A stretch of DNA of 48,608 nt from Streptomyces dysideae (GTDB lineage: Bacteria > Actinomycetota > Actinomycetes > Streptomycetales > Streptomycetaceae): positions 1 to 48,608 of the forward strand of contig NZ_KQ949128.1 of NCBI RefSeq assembly GCF_001514305.1, read 5' to 3'. Below the pieces are notes generated by a model. That model had not been told where the DNA came from. It saw only the letters and a program-made list of their open reading frames with translations, and did not search any database. The stretch's first letter is position 1, and every line of letters begins with the position of its first letter. Position numbers and translations under genes: made by a program. This document shows, piece by piece, positions 8,814-17,054 of the stretch.

Positions 8814-9419
8814 ATGATCACAACTCGTCTGCGGCGGCGGGCCGCTGCCACCGTCCTGTCCCTGGCCGCCGTCCTCACCACCTCGGCCGCCACGGCGCCC
8901 GCGAGCCCCGCGCCCGCCAAGGCCGCCGCCGCTCCCGACTGTCCCCGGTTCGACGACCCCGTCGAGGCCGCCGCCGACCCGCGCGTCGACGTCGACCGCA
9001 TCACCCCCGAGCCGGCCTGGCGCACCACCTGCGGCACGCTCTACCGCAGTGACGGCCGCGGCCCGGAGACCGTCTTCGAACAGGGCTTCCATCCCAGGGA
9101 CGTGATCAACGGCCAGTACGACATCGAGAAGTACGTCCTGGTCAACCAGCCTTCCCCGTACGTGTCCACGTCGTACGACCACGACCTGTACAAGACGTGG
9201 TGGAAGGCCGGCTACAACTACTACGTCGACGCCCCCGGCGGCGTCGACGTCAACAAGACCATCGGCGACACCCACAAGTGGGCCGACCAGGTCGAGGTCG
9301 CCTTCCCCGGCGGTATCGCGCGGCAGTACATCATCGGCGTCTGCCCGGTCGACAAGAAGACCAAGGTCGAGATCATGAGCGACTGCGAGAGCAACCCGTA
9401 CTACGAGCCCTGGCACTGA
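8814..9419 (+). CDS. Secreted Scabin/ScARP-like DNA-guanine ADP-ribosyltransferase
   Basis: Strongly resembles Scabin of S. scabies and ScARP of S. coelicolor, secreted pierisin-group mono-ADP-ribosyltransferases that modify guanine bases. The 201-residue precursor has a Sec signal (basic start, AAATVLSLAAVLTTSA) and then the catalytic domain. The R-S-E arrangement is complete: Arg in LYRSDGR (78), STS in YVSTSYD (118-120), and QxE in ADQVEVAF (Gln159, Glu161). These positions are one off the Scabin numbering I recall (R77, S117, Q158, E160). Cys pairs suggest secreted disulfides. ATG at 8814 is preceded by GGAAG at 10 bases; GTG at 8805 is too close to that site. No immunity gene is apparent beside it. 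The family assignment is strong; the biological target here is inferred. Confidence 0.93.
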   Translation: MITTRLRRRAAATVLSLAAVLTTSAATAPASPAPAKAAAAPDCPRFDDPVEAAADPRVDVDRITPEPAWRTTCGTLYRSDGRGPETVFEQGFHPRDVINGQYDIEKYVLVNQPSPYVSTSYDHDLYKTWWKAGYNYYVDAPGGVDVNKTIGDTHKWADQVEVAFPGGIARQYIIGVCPVDKKTKVEIMSDCESNPYYEPWH

Positions 9420-9428
9420 CGCCGGTCC

Positions 9429-10105
9429 CTACCGGGCCAGGAACAACGCCTCCGACCCCACCGGCGCATATCCGGCCGCCTGGAACGCCCGCAGACTGCG
9501 GGCGTTCCCCGCGGAAACCTGGGCCCACACCGCCTCGCCCCCGCCCAACTGCCGGGCCGCCGACGCGAGGGCCCGCCCCAGTCCCCGGTGCCGTACGCCG
9601 TCGTCCACCTCGACCGCGACCTCCAGCCGCCCGGCGACACCACGCCCCAGCACCAGCACACCGCCGTCCGCGGCCCACACCCGCACCTCGTCACGCCGCC
9701 TGCGGGAACTGACCACCCGGGGATGCCCGGGATCCTCGATCTCCCGCAGCGCCGGCGTCGGCCGGCCCGGCAGCGGGGAACCCACCGTCATCACGTCGAT
9801 GGTGTCCGTCCCGCGCCCTGTACGGTCCGCGAAGGCCGCCAGGAACCGGGCGTTCATCGTCGCGGCGAGCGCGTCGCAGTCGATGGCGGCGAGCGTGTCG
9901 TACACCCTCCCCCAACTCTCGGCTTCGCTCGAGCCGGGGGGACCCCCATCGGATCCTCGTCCGTGAAGACGACCGAGTGCGCGGTGAACGCGAGGACGCC
10001 CGAGTCCCGGTGGGAGGGCTGGGGCACGACGGTCGTACGCCCGTCCGCCGGCGGGAAGACACCCTGCGCGGCCGCGTCCAGAATGTCCCGCAAGGTCCCC
10101 GTCAC
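9429..10105 (-). pseudogene. GNAT acetyltransferase gene broken by a short palindromic insertion
   Basis: The start is clear: GTG at 10105 with AAGGAG just upstream, reading VTGTLRDILDAAAQGVFPP and on to FTDEDP. The C-terminal GNAT fold, with the acetyl-CoA loop HRGLGRALA and the terminal ARSLRAFQAAGY, is intact but in a different frame, beginning at VYDTLAAIDCDALAA. Between DEDP and VYDT lie about 41-44 extra bases (9906-9949) that form a Streptomyces-type palindromic repeat. The length is not a multiple of three, so translation is thrown out of frame. No other damage is visible, so the event looks recent. The gene is divergent from the MerR gene. Confidence 0.82.
9907..9949. repeat. Short palindromic repeat inserted in the GNAT gene
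   Basis: About 43 bases. CCCCC is followed by a CGGCT-loop-AGCCG stem, then GGGGGG and ACCCCC, so the element folds on itself. I recall near-identical copies in many Streptomyces intergenic regions; that is knowledge, not something seen elsewhere in this window. Here it interrupts a coding sequence. Confidence 0.75.
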
Positions 10106-10151
10106 CGCGCTCCTTGAGTCTCCACCCACTGGAAGGCCCACACTCGCAGAC

Positions 10152-11066
10152 ATGATCGACGACGGCACCGGACTCTTCACCATCGGCGAGCTCGCCCGGG
10201 CCACCGGCCTGACCGTACGCACCATCCGCTACTGGTCGGACGAGGGCGTCCTGCACCCCGTGACGCGCTCCTCCGGCGGCTACCGGCTCTACGACGCCGA
10301 GTCCGTCGCCCGCCTGGAGCTGATCCGCACCCTGCGCGAACTGGGCCTCGGCCTGGACGACGTACGCAAGGTGCTGGCCGGTGAGGCGACGGTCGCGCAG
10401 GTCGCTGCCGCGCACGTGGCGGCGCTGGACGCGCAGATCCGGTCGCTGAAGGTGACCCGCGCGGTGCTGTCGACCGTGGCGCGACGCGGTTCGACCGCAG
10501 AGGAGATGACGTTGATGAACAAACTGGCACGGCTGTCGGCGGCCGAGCGGAGGCGGATCGTCGAGGATTTCATGGCGGAGATCTTCGAGGGGCTCGACAC
10601 TGCGGATCCTGACATCCGCACCCGGCTGAGGTTCGCGGCCGCCAACCTGCCGGACGATCCCACCCCCGAGCAGGTGGACGCGTGGGTCGAACTCGCCGAG
10701 CTGATCCAGAACCCGGACTTCCGCGTGCTGATGCGCAGGGCGATCGAGTTCAACGCGGCAGACCGGGGTCCGGACGTCCCGGCGGGTACGTCCCTGTGGT
10801 TCATGAGCCGGCTGATCCAGCTTTCCGGCGAGGCGCTGCGGCAGGGCATCGCACCCGAGGCACCGGAGGCCGAGGAGGTGCTGGCCGGGCTGCTCGGCGA
10901 CGCCGACCGGTCCGCCGTGCTCGAGCGCCTCGAGGCGGGCTCGAACCTGCAACTCGCCCGGTACCGCGAACTGTCGGCCATCCTGAACGGCCTCGAGCCC
11001 CAGCCGTCGTACGAGGGGGAGTTCGCCTGGGTGGTCGCCGCACTGCGCGCTCGGCTCGCCGGTTAA
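10152..11066 (+). CDS. MerR-family transcriptional regulator
   Basis: 304 residues. The N-terminal winged helix-turn-helix is canonical: FTIGELARATGLTVRTIRYWSDEGVL, then GYRLYDAESVARLELIRTLRELGLGLDDVRKVL, followed by a helical dimerisation region. The large C-terminal part (about 120-304) is all-helical and lacks the cysteine sites of metal-sensing MerRs, so a small-molecule or drug ligand is more likely. Start: ATG at 10152, with only a weak GGAAGG about 18 bases upstream. It is divergent from the GNAT pseudogene with 46 bases between the two starts, so it probably controls that promoter and itself. Confidence 0.9.
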   Translation: MIDDGTGLFTIGELARATGLTVRTIRYWSDEGVLHPVTRSSGGYRLYDAESVARLELIRTLRELGLGLDDVRKVLAGEATVAQVAAAHVAALDAQIRSLKVTRAVLSTVARRGSTAEEMTLMNKLARLSAAERRRIVEDFMAEIFEGLDTADPDIRTRLRFAAANLPDDPTPEQVDAWVELAELIQNPDFRVLMRRAIEFNAADRGPDVPAGTSLWFMSRLIQLSGEALRQGIAPEAPEAEEVLAGLLGDADRSAVLERLEAGSNLQLARYRELSAILNGLEPQPSYEGEFAWVVAALRARLAG

Positions 11067-11113
11067 TCTGACCTGCGTCAACACGACAGTACGTACGACG
11101 AAGGGGCGGACCG

Positions 11114-11326
11114 GTGCCGGACATCGAGGAAGCGCGCAAGCAGTTCGAGCGGATCGACACGGACGGGGACGGCGTCATCACCGCCGCCGAGTTCAAGACC
11201 GCCCTGGCCCAGGAGGGCGACTGGAACGTCACCGAGGCGGTCGCCGAGGTCATCATCAAGACCCGCGACCTCAACGGCGACAAGGTGCTGTCGTTCGACG
11301 AGTTCTGGACGTACCTGAGCAAGTGA
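11114..11326 (+). CDS. Small EF-hand calcium-binding protein
   Basis: 70 residues with two complete EF-hands. Loop 1 is residues 15-26 (D-T-D-G-D-G-V-I-T-A-A-E) and loop 2 is residues 52-63 (D-L-N-G-D-K-V-L-S-F-D-E); both have Asp/Asn at positions 1, 3 and 5 and Glu at position 12. It has no signal peptide, so it should act in the cytoplasm as a Ca2+ buffer or sensor, as proposed for other Streptomyces EF-hand proteins. The GTG start is preceded by AAGGGGCGG. A terminator hairpin follows directly. Confidence 0.93.
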   Translation: MPDIEEARKQFERIDTDGDGVITAAEFKTALAQEGDWNVTEAVAEVIIKTRDLNGDKVLSFDEFWTYLSK

Positions 11327-11335
11327 CGCGAGCGG

Positions 11336-11371
11336 AAGGGGTGCCCGGCCGACTGCGGACGGGCACCCCTT
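11336..11371 (+). terminator. Rho-independent-type terminator after the EF-hand gene
   Basis: AAGGGGTGCCCG, a 12-base loop, then CGGGCACCCCTT: a perfect 12-bp stem 9 bases after the stop codon. Confidence 0.85.
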
Positions 11372-11525
11372 CGTCATGCGGGGCGCGCGGTGCGCAGGAA
11401 GGCCGCGAGCATGCCGGTCCTTCGAGGCGCACCCGAATGGCGGCGGGGCCGGAATAGCCAGCCGGCCCCCGGGGTTGGTGCTGCCCGGCAGGATCGGCAA
11501 AACCGAAGGGCAAGGCGAGTCAGGC

Positions 11526-12188
11526 ATGAAGATCGGAATCATCGGCGCGGGCAACATCGGCGGCAACCTCACCCGGCGGCTCACCGCCCTCGGCCACGAC
11601 GTCTCCGTCGCCAACTCCCGCGGCCCGCAGACGCTCACGGAACTGGCGGCGGAGACCGGCGCCACCCCCGTCAGGGTCGAGGAGGCCGCGCGCGGCGCCG
11701 AGGTCGTCGTGATCACCATCCCCCTGAAGGCGGTCCCGGACCTCCCGTCCGGCATCCTCGACGAGGCGGCGCCCGGCGTCGCGGTCATCGACACCGGCAA
11801 CTACTACCCGCAGCAGCGGGACGGCAGGATCGCCGGCATCGAGGACGAGGGCCTCACCGAGAGCCGCTGGACGGAACGGCAGCTCGGGCACCCCGTGATC
11901 AAGGCCTTCAACGGCACGTACGCCATCGACATCCTGGACCGCCCGCGCCCCGCCGGCGCCCTCGACCGCATGGCCCTCCCGGTGGCCGGCGACGACGAGG
12001 CGGCGAAGCGGAAGGTACGGGACCTGATCGACGAGCTCGGCTTCGACACGGTCGACGCGGGTGGCCTCGACGACTCCTGGCGCCAGCAGCCGGACACGCC
12101 GGTGTACGGCCTGCGGGCGGGCGTGGCCGACGTGGCGAAGGCACTGGCCGAGGCGTCGCCGGAACGCAAGCCGGAGTTCCGGGGCTAG
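11526..12188 (+). CDS. NADPH-dependent F420 reductase-like protein
   Basis: 220-residue Rossmann-fold oxidoreductase of the F420:NADP oxidoreductase / NADP_oxido_coenzF420 family. The nucleotide loop is IGIIGAGNIGGN at the N-terminus, followed by VSVANSRGPQTL, the usual phosphate-binding Ser/Arg of NADP(H) enzymes, and VIDTGNYYP further on. Family members shuttle hydride between F420 and NADP(H); distant members act on other substrates, so the cofactor is inferred. The ATG is preceded by AAGGCGAG. It stands alone, with a different promoter serving the next gene. Confidence 0.85.
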   Translation: MKIGIIGAGNIGGNLTRRLTALGHDVSVANSRGPQTLTELAAETGATPVRVEEAARGAEVVVITIPLKAVPDLPSGILDEAAPGVAVIDTGNYYPQQRDGRIAGIEDEGLTESRWTERQLGHPVIKAFNGTYAIDILDRPRPAGALDRMALPVAGDDEAAKRKVRDLIDELGFDTVDAGGLDDSWRQQPDTPVYGLRAGVADVAKALAEASPERKPEFRG

Positions 12189-12236
12189 CGCCGGTCCGTC
12201 CCGCCCCACGCCTGTGGAGTGATCCGCGTCACCCGC

Positions 12237-12263
12237 TGTCACAGCGATCCGTCACGTGGTGTC
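12237..12263 (+). promoter_or_regulatory. Probable ECF41-type promoter
   Basis: TGTCACA, 16 bases, then TGTC, ending 34 bases before the flavoprotein ATG. As I recall, the published ECF41 consensus is TGTCACA-N16-CGTC; the -35 is a full match and the -10 matches 3 of 4. An ECF41 sigma gene lies downstream in the same unit, which makes autoregulation likely. Confidence 0.7.
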
Positions 12264-12297
12264 TTGAGGGCGAACCCCTCGAAACGAAGGAGACACC

Positions 12298-13503
12298 ATG
12301 ACTGAGCACACCGATGTGGTCGTGATCGGCGGCGGATACTCCGGCGTCATGGCGGCCAACCGCCTGACGCAGCGCGACGACGTGACCGTGACGCTGATCA
12401 ACCCGCGCCCCACCTTCGTCGAGCGGCTCCGCCTGCACCAGGTGGTGGGCGGGTCCCACGAAGCGGTCGTCGACTACCGGGAGGTCCTGGGCGAGCGCGT
12501 CCGGCTGGTGGTCGGCACCGTGACCCGGATCGACGCGGCCGGGCGCGGCGTGACGCTGGCGTCGGGGGGCAGGGTCGGCTACGACTACCTGATCTACGCG
12601 GTGGGCAGCGGCAGCACCGACGCGAGTGTGCCCGGAGCGGCCGAGTTCGCCTACCCGATCGCCACCTTCGAGGAGGCACAGCGGCTGCGGCCGGTCCTCG
12701 ACGCCGCGCCCGCGTCGGCCGCGGTGACGGTGGTCGGAGCCGGTCCGGCCGGCATCGAGACCGCCGCCGAGCTGGCGGAGACGGGCCGCACCGTGACCCT
12801 GGTCTGCGGCGGGGTGCTCGGCCCGTACCTGCACCCTCGGGGCCGGCGCTCGGTCGCCGGGCGGCTCGCCGAACTCGGTGTGACCGTGCTCGAAGGCCCC
12901 GACACGAAGGTGACGGCGGTGACCCGCGATGCCGTGCGGCTCAGCGGCGGCCGCGAACTGCCGAGCCGGGTGACCATCTGGACCACCGGATTCAGCGTGC
13001 CCGACCTGGCCGTCCGCAGCGGGCTGAGCACCGACGCCCTCGGCCGCCTGCTCACCGACGAGACGCTGACCAGCGTGGACGACGTACGCATCGTCGCGGC
13101 CGGCGACTCGGCGGCACCCTCGGACCTGCCGTACCGGATGGGCTGCCAGTCCGCGATCCAGCTGGGCCCGCAGGCCGCCGAGACCGTGCTCAGCCGGATC
13201 GCGGGCAAGGAGCCAGCGACCGTCAGTGTGGGGTTCGCCGGCCAGTGCATCAGCCTCGGACGGCGCGCCGGCATCTTCCAGTTCGCCCACCGGAACGACA
13301 CCGCGATACGCCTCTACCTCGGCGGCCGCCCGGGCGCGAAGCTCAAGGAGTTCGTGTGCAAGCACACCGTCAAGCAACTGGCGGACGAGGCGCGCAAGCC
13401 CGGTGCGCGCGCCTGGTGGATCAAGGACGACAAGCGCCGGCACCTGCTGGAGGCCAAGCGCGGCGAGGCACCGGCCACCGCCACCGCTGAACGGGCGGCC
13501 TAG
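12298..13503 (+). CDS. NDH-2-like FAD/NAD(P)-dependent oxidoreductase
   Basis: 401 residues with two dinucleotide folds: FAD-binding VVVIGGGYSGVMAANRL at the start and NAD(P)-binding VTVVGAGPAGIETAAEL near residue 143, plus the C-terminal FAD motif IVAAGDSAA. Overall it matches the type II NADH dehydrogenase / pyridine nucleotide-disulfide family, here without an obvious amphipathic membrane anchor. The likely role is NAD(P)H oxidation with a quinone or other acceptor. The start is well supported by GAAGGAGA. It lies 89 bases upstream of an ECF41 sigma gene; ECF41 sigmas are typically linked to oxidoreductase-type genes, so this is the probable regulated target. Confidence 0.9.
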   Translation: MTEHTDVVVIGGGYSGVMAANRLTQRDDVTVTLINPRPTFVERLRLHQVVGGSHEAVVDYREVLGERVRLVVGTVTRIDAAGRGVTLASGGRVGYDYLIYAVGSGSTDASVPGAAEFAYPIATFEEAQRLRPVLDAAPASAAVTVVGAGPAGIETAAELAETGRTVTLVCGGVLGPYLHPRGRRSVAGRLAELGVTVLEGPDTKVTAVTRDAVRLSGGRELPSRVTIWTTGFSVPDLAVRSGLSTDALGRLLTDETLTSVDDVRIVAAGDSAAPSDLPYRMGCQSAIQLGPQAAETVLSRIAGKEPATVSVGFAGQCISLGRRAGIFQFAHRNDTAIRLYLGGRPGAKLKEFVCKHTVKQLADEARKPGARAWWIKDDKRRHLLEAKRGEAPATATAERAA

Positions 13504-13592
13504 CCGGCCATTCGTCCCCTGACACCCTGACACCCCGACAGCCCTCGCAGGGACAAGCGACCGAAGCGTTCCCCGGACCGGAGGACCCCGCC

Positions 13593-14507
13593 ATGAACGA
13601 CGGCAGCCCCGTCAGCGACCACAGCACTGACCAGGCGACCGACACCTTCGTCGCCCACCGCAACCTGCTCTTCACCGTCGCGTACGAGATGCTCGGCTCG
13701 GCGGCGGACGCCGAGGACGTCCTTCAGGAAACCTGGCTGCGCTGGATCAAGGTCGACCTGGCGCAGGTGCGCGACCACCGCGCCTACCTCGTCCGGATCA
13801 CCACCCGGCAGGCGCTCAACCGGCTGCGCACCATGAAACGCCGCAAGGAGGCGTACGTCGGCTCCTGGCTGCCCGAGCCGATGCTCACCGCGCCGGACGT
13901 GGCCCAGGACGTCGAGCTCGCCGAGAGCGTGTCGATGGCGCTCATGCTGGTCCTCGAGACGCTGTCGCCGACCGAGCGCGCCGTCTTCGTGCTGCGCGAG
14001 GCCTTCGACGTCAGCTACGACGAGATCGCGGCCGCCGTCGACAAGACCCCCGCGGCCGTCCGCCAGATCGCCCACCGCGCCCGTCGGCACGTCGACGCCC
14101 GCCGCCCTCGCCAGGCGGTCTCACCGAGCGAGACCCGGGCGGCTCTGGAGTCGTTCCGGCGCGTCATCGAGACCGGGGACCTGCAGGGCCTGATCGACGT
14201 GCTCGCCCCCGACGTCGTCCTGGTCGGCGACGGCGGCGGCATCAAGCAGGCCGCACCGCGACCGGTCACCGGCGCCCAGAAGGTGGCCCGCTTCATGATC
14301 GGCGGCCTCGCCAAGAACGAACGCCCGCTCACCGTCACGCCCACCGTGGTCAACGGCAGCCCGGCACTCCTCGTACACCTGGACGGCGAACTCGACGGCG
14401 TCATGGCGATCAGCGTCGAGAACGCCCGCATCACCGGCCTCTACTACGTCCGCAACCCGGAGAAACTGACACGCGTCGAATCGGAGACCCCGCTGACCCT
14501 GCGATGA
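13593..14507 (+). CDS. ECF41-group (SigJ-like) RNA polymerase sigma factor
   Basis: 304 residues. Region 2 is seen as RNLLFTVAYEMLGSAADAEDVLQETWLRW and region 4 as LSPTERAVFVLREAFDVSYDEIAAAV...AVRQIAHRARRHV. Beyond region 4 is a SnoaL-like extension (about 175-304) with the ECF41 hallmarks: DGGG near residue 212 and NPEKL near residue 288 (consensus NPDKL). In this group the fused domain replaces an anti-sigma factor and controls activity, and none is encoded nearby. ATG is preceded by CCGGAGGACC. It probably shares the ECF41-type promoter at 12237 with the flavoprotein gene, forming a positive loop. Confidence 0.92.
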   Translation: MNDGSPVSDHSTDQATDTFVAHRNLLFTVAYEMLGSAADAEDVLQETWLRWIKVDLAQVRDHRAYLVRITTRQALNRLRTMKRRKEAYVGSWLPEPMLTAPDVAQDVELAESVSMALMLVLETLSPTERAVFVLREAFDVSYDEIAAAVDKTPAAVRQIAHRARRHVDARRPRQAVSPSETRAALESFRRVIETGDLQGLIDVLAPDVVLVGDGGGIKQAAPRPVTGAQKVARFMIGGLAKNERPLTVTPTVVNGSPALLVHLDGELDGVMAISVENARITGLYYVRNPEKLTRVESETPLTLR

Positions 14508-14528
14508 ATACCGGCGGGACAGCGCGAT

Positions 14529-15086
14529 TCACGCGTTCTCGGCCCACGCACGCAGCGCGGCCTTGCTGGGGAAGTCCGCGACGTTCTTGTCCAGCGGGTC
14601 GTCGGTGTACTGGTGGAAGCGCCACTTCGCCTTGATGCGGGGCTTGCCCGCGGTGACGTAGTCGGCGATCCAGAGGGCGTCGCCGGCGTACGACGTCGTG
14701 TCGATATTGAGCCAGTAATGCCTATTTGAGTAGAGAATGACCGGATTGTTCGGCCGCAGCTCCTTCAGCTTCCGGATGAACAGATCCTTCTGCGCGTTGC
14801 TCGCATGCGTCCCGTCACTCGTCGTCTCCCAGTCGACGGCGAGGATGTCACCCGCCTTCTCCGGGGCCTTCCCCACGAAGTACTTGGCCTGGGCGTCGAG
14901 GTTGCCCGGCCACAGGAAGTGGTAGAAGCCGACGACCAGACCGGCGTCGCGGGCGCGCTTCGTCTGGGCCGTGAGTCTGGGGTTGACGTACGAGCGGCCC
15001 TCCGTCGCCTTGATGAAGACGAAGGAGATGCCTTCCGTGTTGTAGGAGGAGGACTGGTACGCGCTTACGTCTATGCCGCGCAGCAT
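14529..15086 (-). CDS. GH25 muramidase (lysozyme-like)
   Basis: 185 residues forming a GH25 barrel: GIDVSAYQ at the start (Asp6), GFYHFLWP, and the catalytic DxE pair in AVDWETT near residue 83, so cleavage of beta-1,4 MurNAc-GlcNAc bonds is predicted. No signal peptide is visible with this start or with the longer ATG at 15146. I prefer ATG at 15086, which has AGGGAG upstream; a -10-like TATAAA (15134-15140, minus strand) lies inside the longer form. Lack of an export signal is odd for a cell-wall hydrolase; it could be released by lysis or exported another way. It is convergent with the sigma gene. Confidence 0.87.
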   Translation of the reverse strand: MLRGIDVSAYQSSSYNTEGISFVFIKATEGRSYVNPRLTAQTKRARDAGLVVGFYHFLWPGNLDAQAKYFVGKAPEKAGDILAVDWETTSDGTHASNAQKDLFIRKLKELRPNNPVILYSNRHYWLNIDTTSYAGDALWIADYVTAGKPRIKAKWRFHQYTDDPLDKNVADFPSKAALRAWAENA

Positions 15087-15307
15087 GGGGGGACTCCCTG
15101 AAGTGCCGGTGGGGGGGAAGGAGTTGGGATTGGTTTTATACCCCACCTTGGCAGCTGCGATCCGTTCCTGACGTGGAACGACCCTGTCGCGGTCAGGACC
15201 CGAGTCGGCCCTGAGGCGGACGGCGGGTTTACTCGCCGGGGCCGGGCTGCTTGCCGACTTTCGGCCTGCAGCGCCGCGCCGCCTGGCCGGTGACGGACGC
15301 GACGCGC

Positions 15308-16279
15308 TCAGCCCTTCGCGGCCTCGCGCCGCGCCAGGATGGCGGTCCGGCGCTCGTCGAACCGGGTCGCCTGCGCGTCCAGTGAGCCGAGGAACTCGCC
15401 CAGCTCCTGCTGGGCCTTGAGGCCCTCGGGCCCGAGGCCGGAGATCTCCAGGACCTTGAGATGGCGCAGCACAGGCTGGAGAACGTCGTCGTGGTGGATA
15501 CGCAGGTTGTAGACGCCGCCGAGGGCGATCTGCACGGCGGCGCGCTCGAAGCCCGGCATGCCGTGGCCGGGCATCCTGAAGCCGCTCAGCACGTCGGCGA
15601 CGGCGCGCAACGCCTGGTCGGGGGCGAGTTCCAGGGCGGCCTTGAGCAGGTTGCGGTAGAAGACCATGTGCAGGTTCTCGTCGGTGGCGATCCTTGCCAG
15701 CAGGCGGTCGCAGACCGGGTCGCCCGAACTACGGCCGGTGTTGCGGTGCGAGATGCGGGTGGCCAGCTCCTGGAAGGCGACGTACGCCACGGTGTGGAGC
15801 GGCGAGTGCCGGTTGTCGGACACGAAGCCGGCGGACATGTGGGTCATGCGGACCCGCTCCAGTGCCGCCGGGTCCACCGCCCGGGACGCCACCAAATAGT
15901 CCCGCATCACCATGGAGTGCCGGGCCTCCTCCGCAGTCCACCGGTGCACCCAGGTGCCCCACGCACCGTCGCGCCCGAACAGGGTGGCTATCTCGTGGTG
16001 GTAACTCGGCAGGTTGTCCTCGGTGAGCAGGTTCACCACCATCGCGACCTTGCCCACCTCGGTCAGCGGAGACTGCTCCGGCGCCCAGGACTCACCGCCC
16101 AGGACCCCGTCGAAGTCCCGTCCTCGGCTCCACGGAACGTACTCGTGGGGCATCCACTCCTTGAACACGCCCAGGTGGCGGTTGAGTTCACGCTCGACCA
16201 CCTCTTCCAGCGCGTGGAGGAGCTGTGTGTCCGTCCAGGTGGTGCGTCGGGCGGAGTGGGACGGGGGAATGGTGGCCAC
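15308..16279 (-). CDS. Acyl-ACP desaturase (diiron)
   Basis: Predicted to introduce a cis double bond into acyl-ACP using O2 and reduced electron carriers. 323 residues of the soluble ferritin-like type, with the two iron-binding ExxH motifs EEARH (about residue 117) and DENLH (about residue 198), and further acidic ligands in LLTEDNLPSYHHE. Length fits the stearoyl-ACP desaturase family of actinobacteria. ATG at 16279 lies 35 bases from a palindromic operator, so control by a TetR-type repressor encoded elsewhere is likely. A flavohaemoprotein-type reductase is on the opposite strand, but nothing in the sequence links the two. Confidence 0.9.
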   Translation of the reverse strand: MATIPPSHSARRTTWTDTQLLHALEEVVERELNRHLGVFKEWMPHEYVPWSRGRDFDGVLGGESWAPEQSPLTEVGKVAMVVNLLTEDNLPSYHHEIATLFGRDGAWGTWVHRWTAEEARHSMVMRDYLVASRAVDPAALERVRMTHMSAGFVSDNRHSPLHTVAYVAFQELATRISHRNTGRSSGDPVCDRLLARIATDENLHMVFYRNLLKAALELAPDQALRAVADVLSGFRMPGHGMPGFERAAVQIALGGVYNLRIHHDDVLQPVLRHLKVLEISGLGPEGLKAQQELGEFLGSLDAQATRFDERRTAILARREAAKG

Positions 16280-16310
16280 GGAGAAACCGGCCTCTCGCTG
16301 CGGGGACTGA

Positions 16311-16328
16311 ACCTACGGTTCCGTAAGT
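16311..16328. promoter_or_regulatory. TetR-type operator upstream of the desaturase gene
   Basis: TACGGTTCCGTA (16314-16325) is a perfect 12-bp palindrome; the flanks extend it to 18 bp with one mismatched pair. It lies 32-49 bases before the desaturase ATG, the normal place for a repressor site. Sites of this shape are typical of TetR-family regulators of lipid genes; no such regulator is in the window. Confidence 0.65.
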
Positions 16329-16689
16329 TATGGGACCGTGCGGTGATTCCGCTGGGGCCGTCCGACCCTACTGGCGCGTACCGGATGCTCCGGCCCCGCT
16401 CCCGTCCGGGGAGATCGGGAGCCCGCAGAGGGCGGAGGCACCTGGCCGCCGCGCCAGGAAACCACCAGGCAGGACCGAGGCGACAGGGGCGAACGGCCCT
16501 GTCGGCCGGGGCCGGACGGCGACGGGGCCGCGGTGCAATACTGACGCGCCTTCCGGCTGCCGCTTCGGCGCTGCCGCTGTCGCGGCGGCCGGTCCGCCCT
16601 GCCGTCCGTGCCCGCCGCGCGTCATCGTCGGGCCTGCGCTCGGCCGACGGGGAAGGCATGTTCAGGTCTGTCCGACAGGAGCCGCACCC
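16329..16689. other. Intergenic region, no gene recognised
   Basis: The plus-strand frame of the next gene is open across it but reads as Arg/Pro/Gly-rich sequence without a ribosome site or conserved start. I see no hairpin or operator apart from the palindrome at its left edge. Confidence 0.5.
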
Positions 16690-17031
16690 ATGCGTCGACA
16701 GGAGCCGCCCCTCATGCCTCGTCCGCCGTATCCGCCTCGCCTTGCCGTGTACGCCGGCTGCGTCTGCGCCCTGGCCGCGGTCGCCGCGGTGGTGTCCTTC
16801 ATCCGGGGCGGGTGGGTGGGGACCATCTGGGTCCTGCTGGCCGGGCTTGCCTCCAACATGGCCTGGTACTACGCGCGCCGGGGCGGGGGCACGGCCGGGA
16901 ACGGAACCGGCACCCGGGCCGGGGACGGCCGCCGGAATGCCGGTGTGGGGCGCGGTGCCGCGCCCGTCGGCTGTGAGAGCGGCGGCGCGTGCGGCGTATG
17001 CGTGAAGACGACATCTAAGGATCCCCGCTGA
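16690..17031 (+). CDS. Small membrane protein of unknown function
   Basis: 113 residues (105 if translation starts at ATG 16714). Both ATGs are preceded by AGGAG at 8-9 bases, apparently because GACAGGAGCCGC is duplicated, so the start cannot be decided. Two hydrophobic segments, LAVYAGCVCALAAVAAVVSF and TIWVLLAGLASNMAWYY, form a hairpin in the membrane. The C-terminal tail is Gly/Arg-rich and ends with a cluster of four Cys (VGCESGGACGVCV). I do not recognise a family. It stops 23 bases before the flavohaemoprotein gene and could be co-transcribed with it. Confidence 0.6.
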   Translation: MRRQEPPLMPRPPYPPRLAVYAGCVCALAAVAAVVSFIRGGWVGTIWVLLAGLASNMAWYYARRGGGTAGNGTGTRAGDGRRNAGVGRGAAPVGCESGGACGVCVKTTSKDPR

Positions 17032-17054
17032 CGACCGCCGGGGACAGAAGGGCG

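Noticed and set aside
9429..11084. 551-residue minus-strand open frame
   Set aside because: Its left part is the 3' half of the GNAT pseudogene; the rest is antisense to the MerR gene and has no codon bias of its own.
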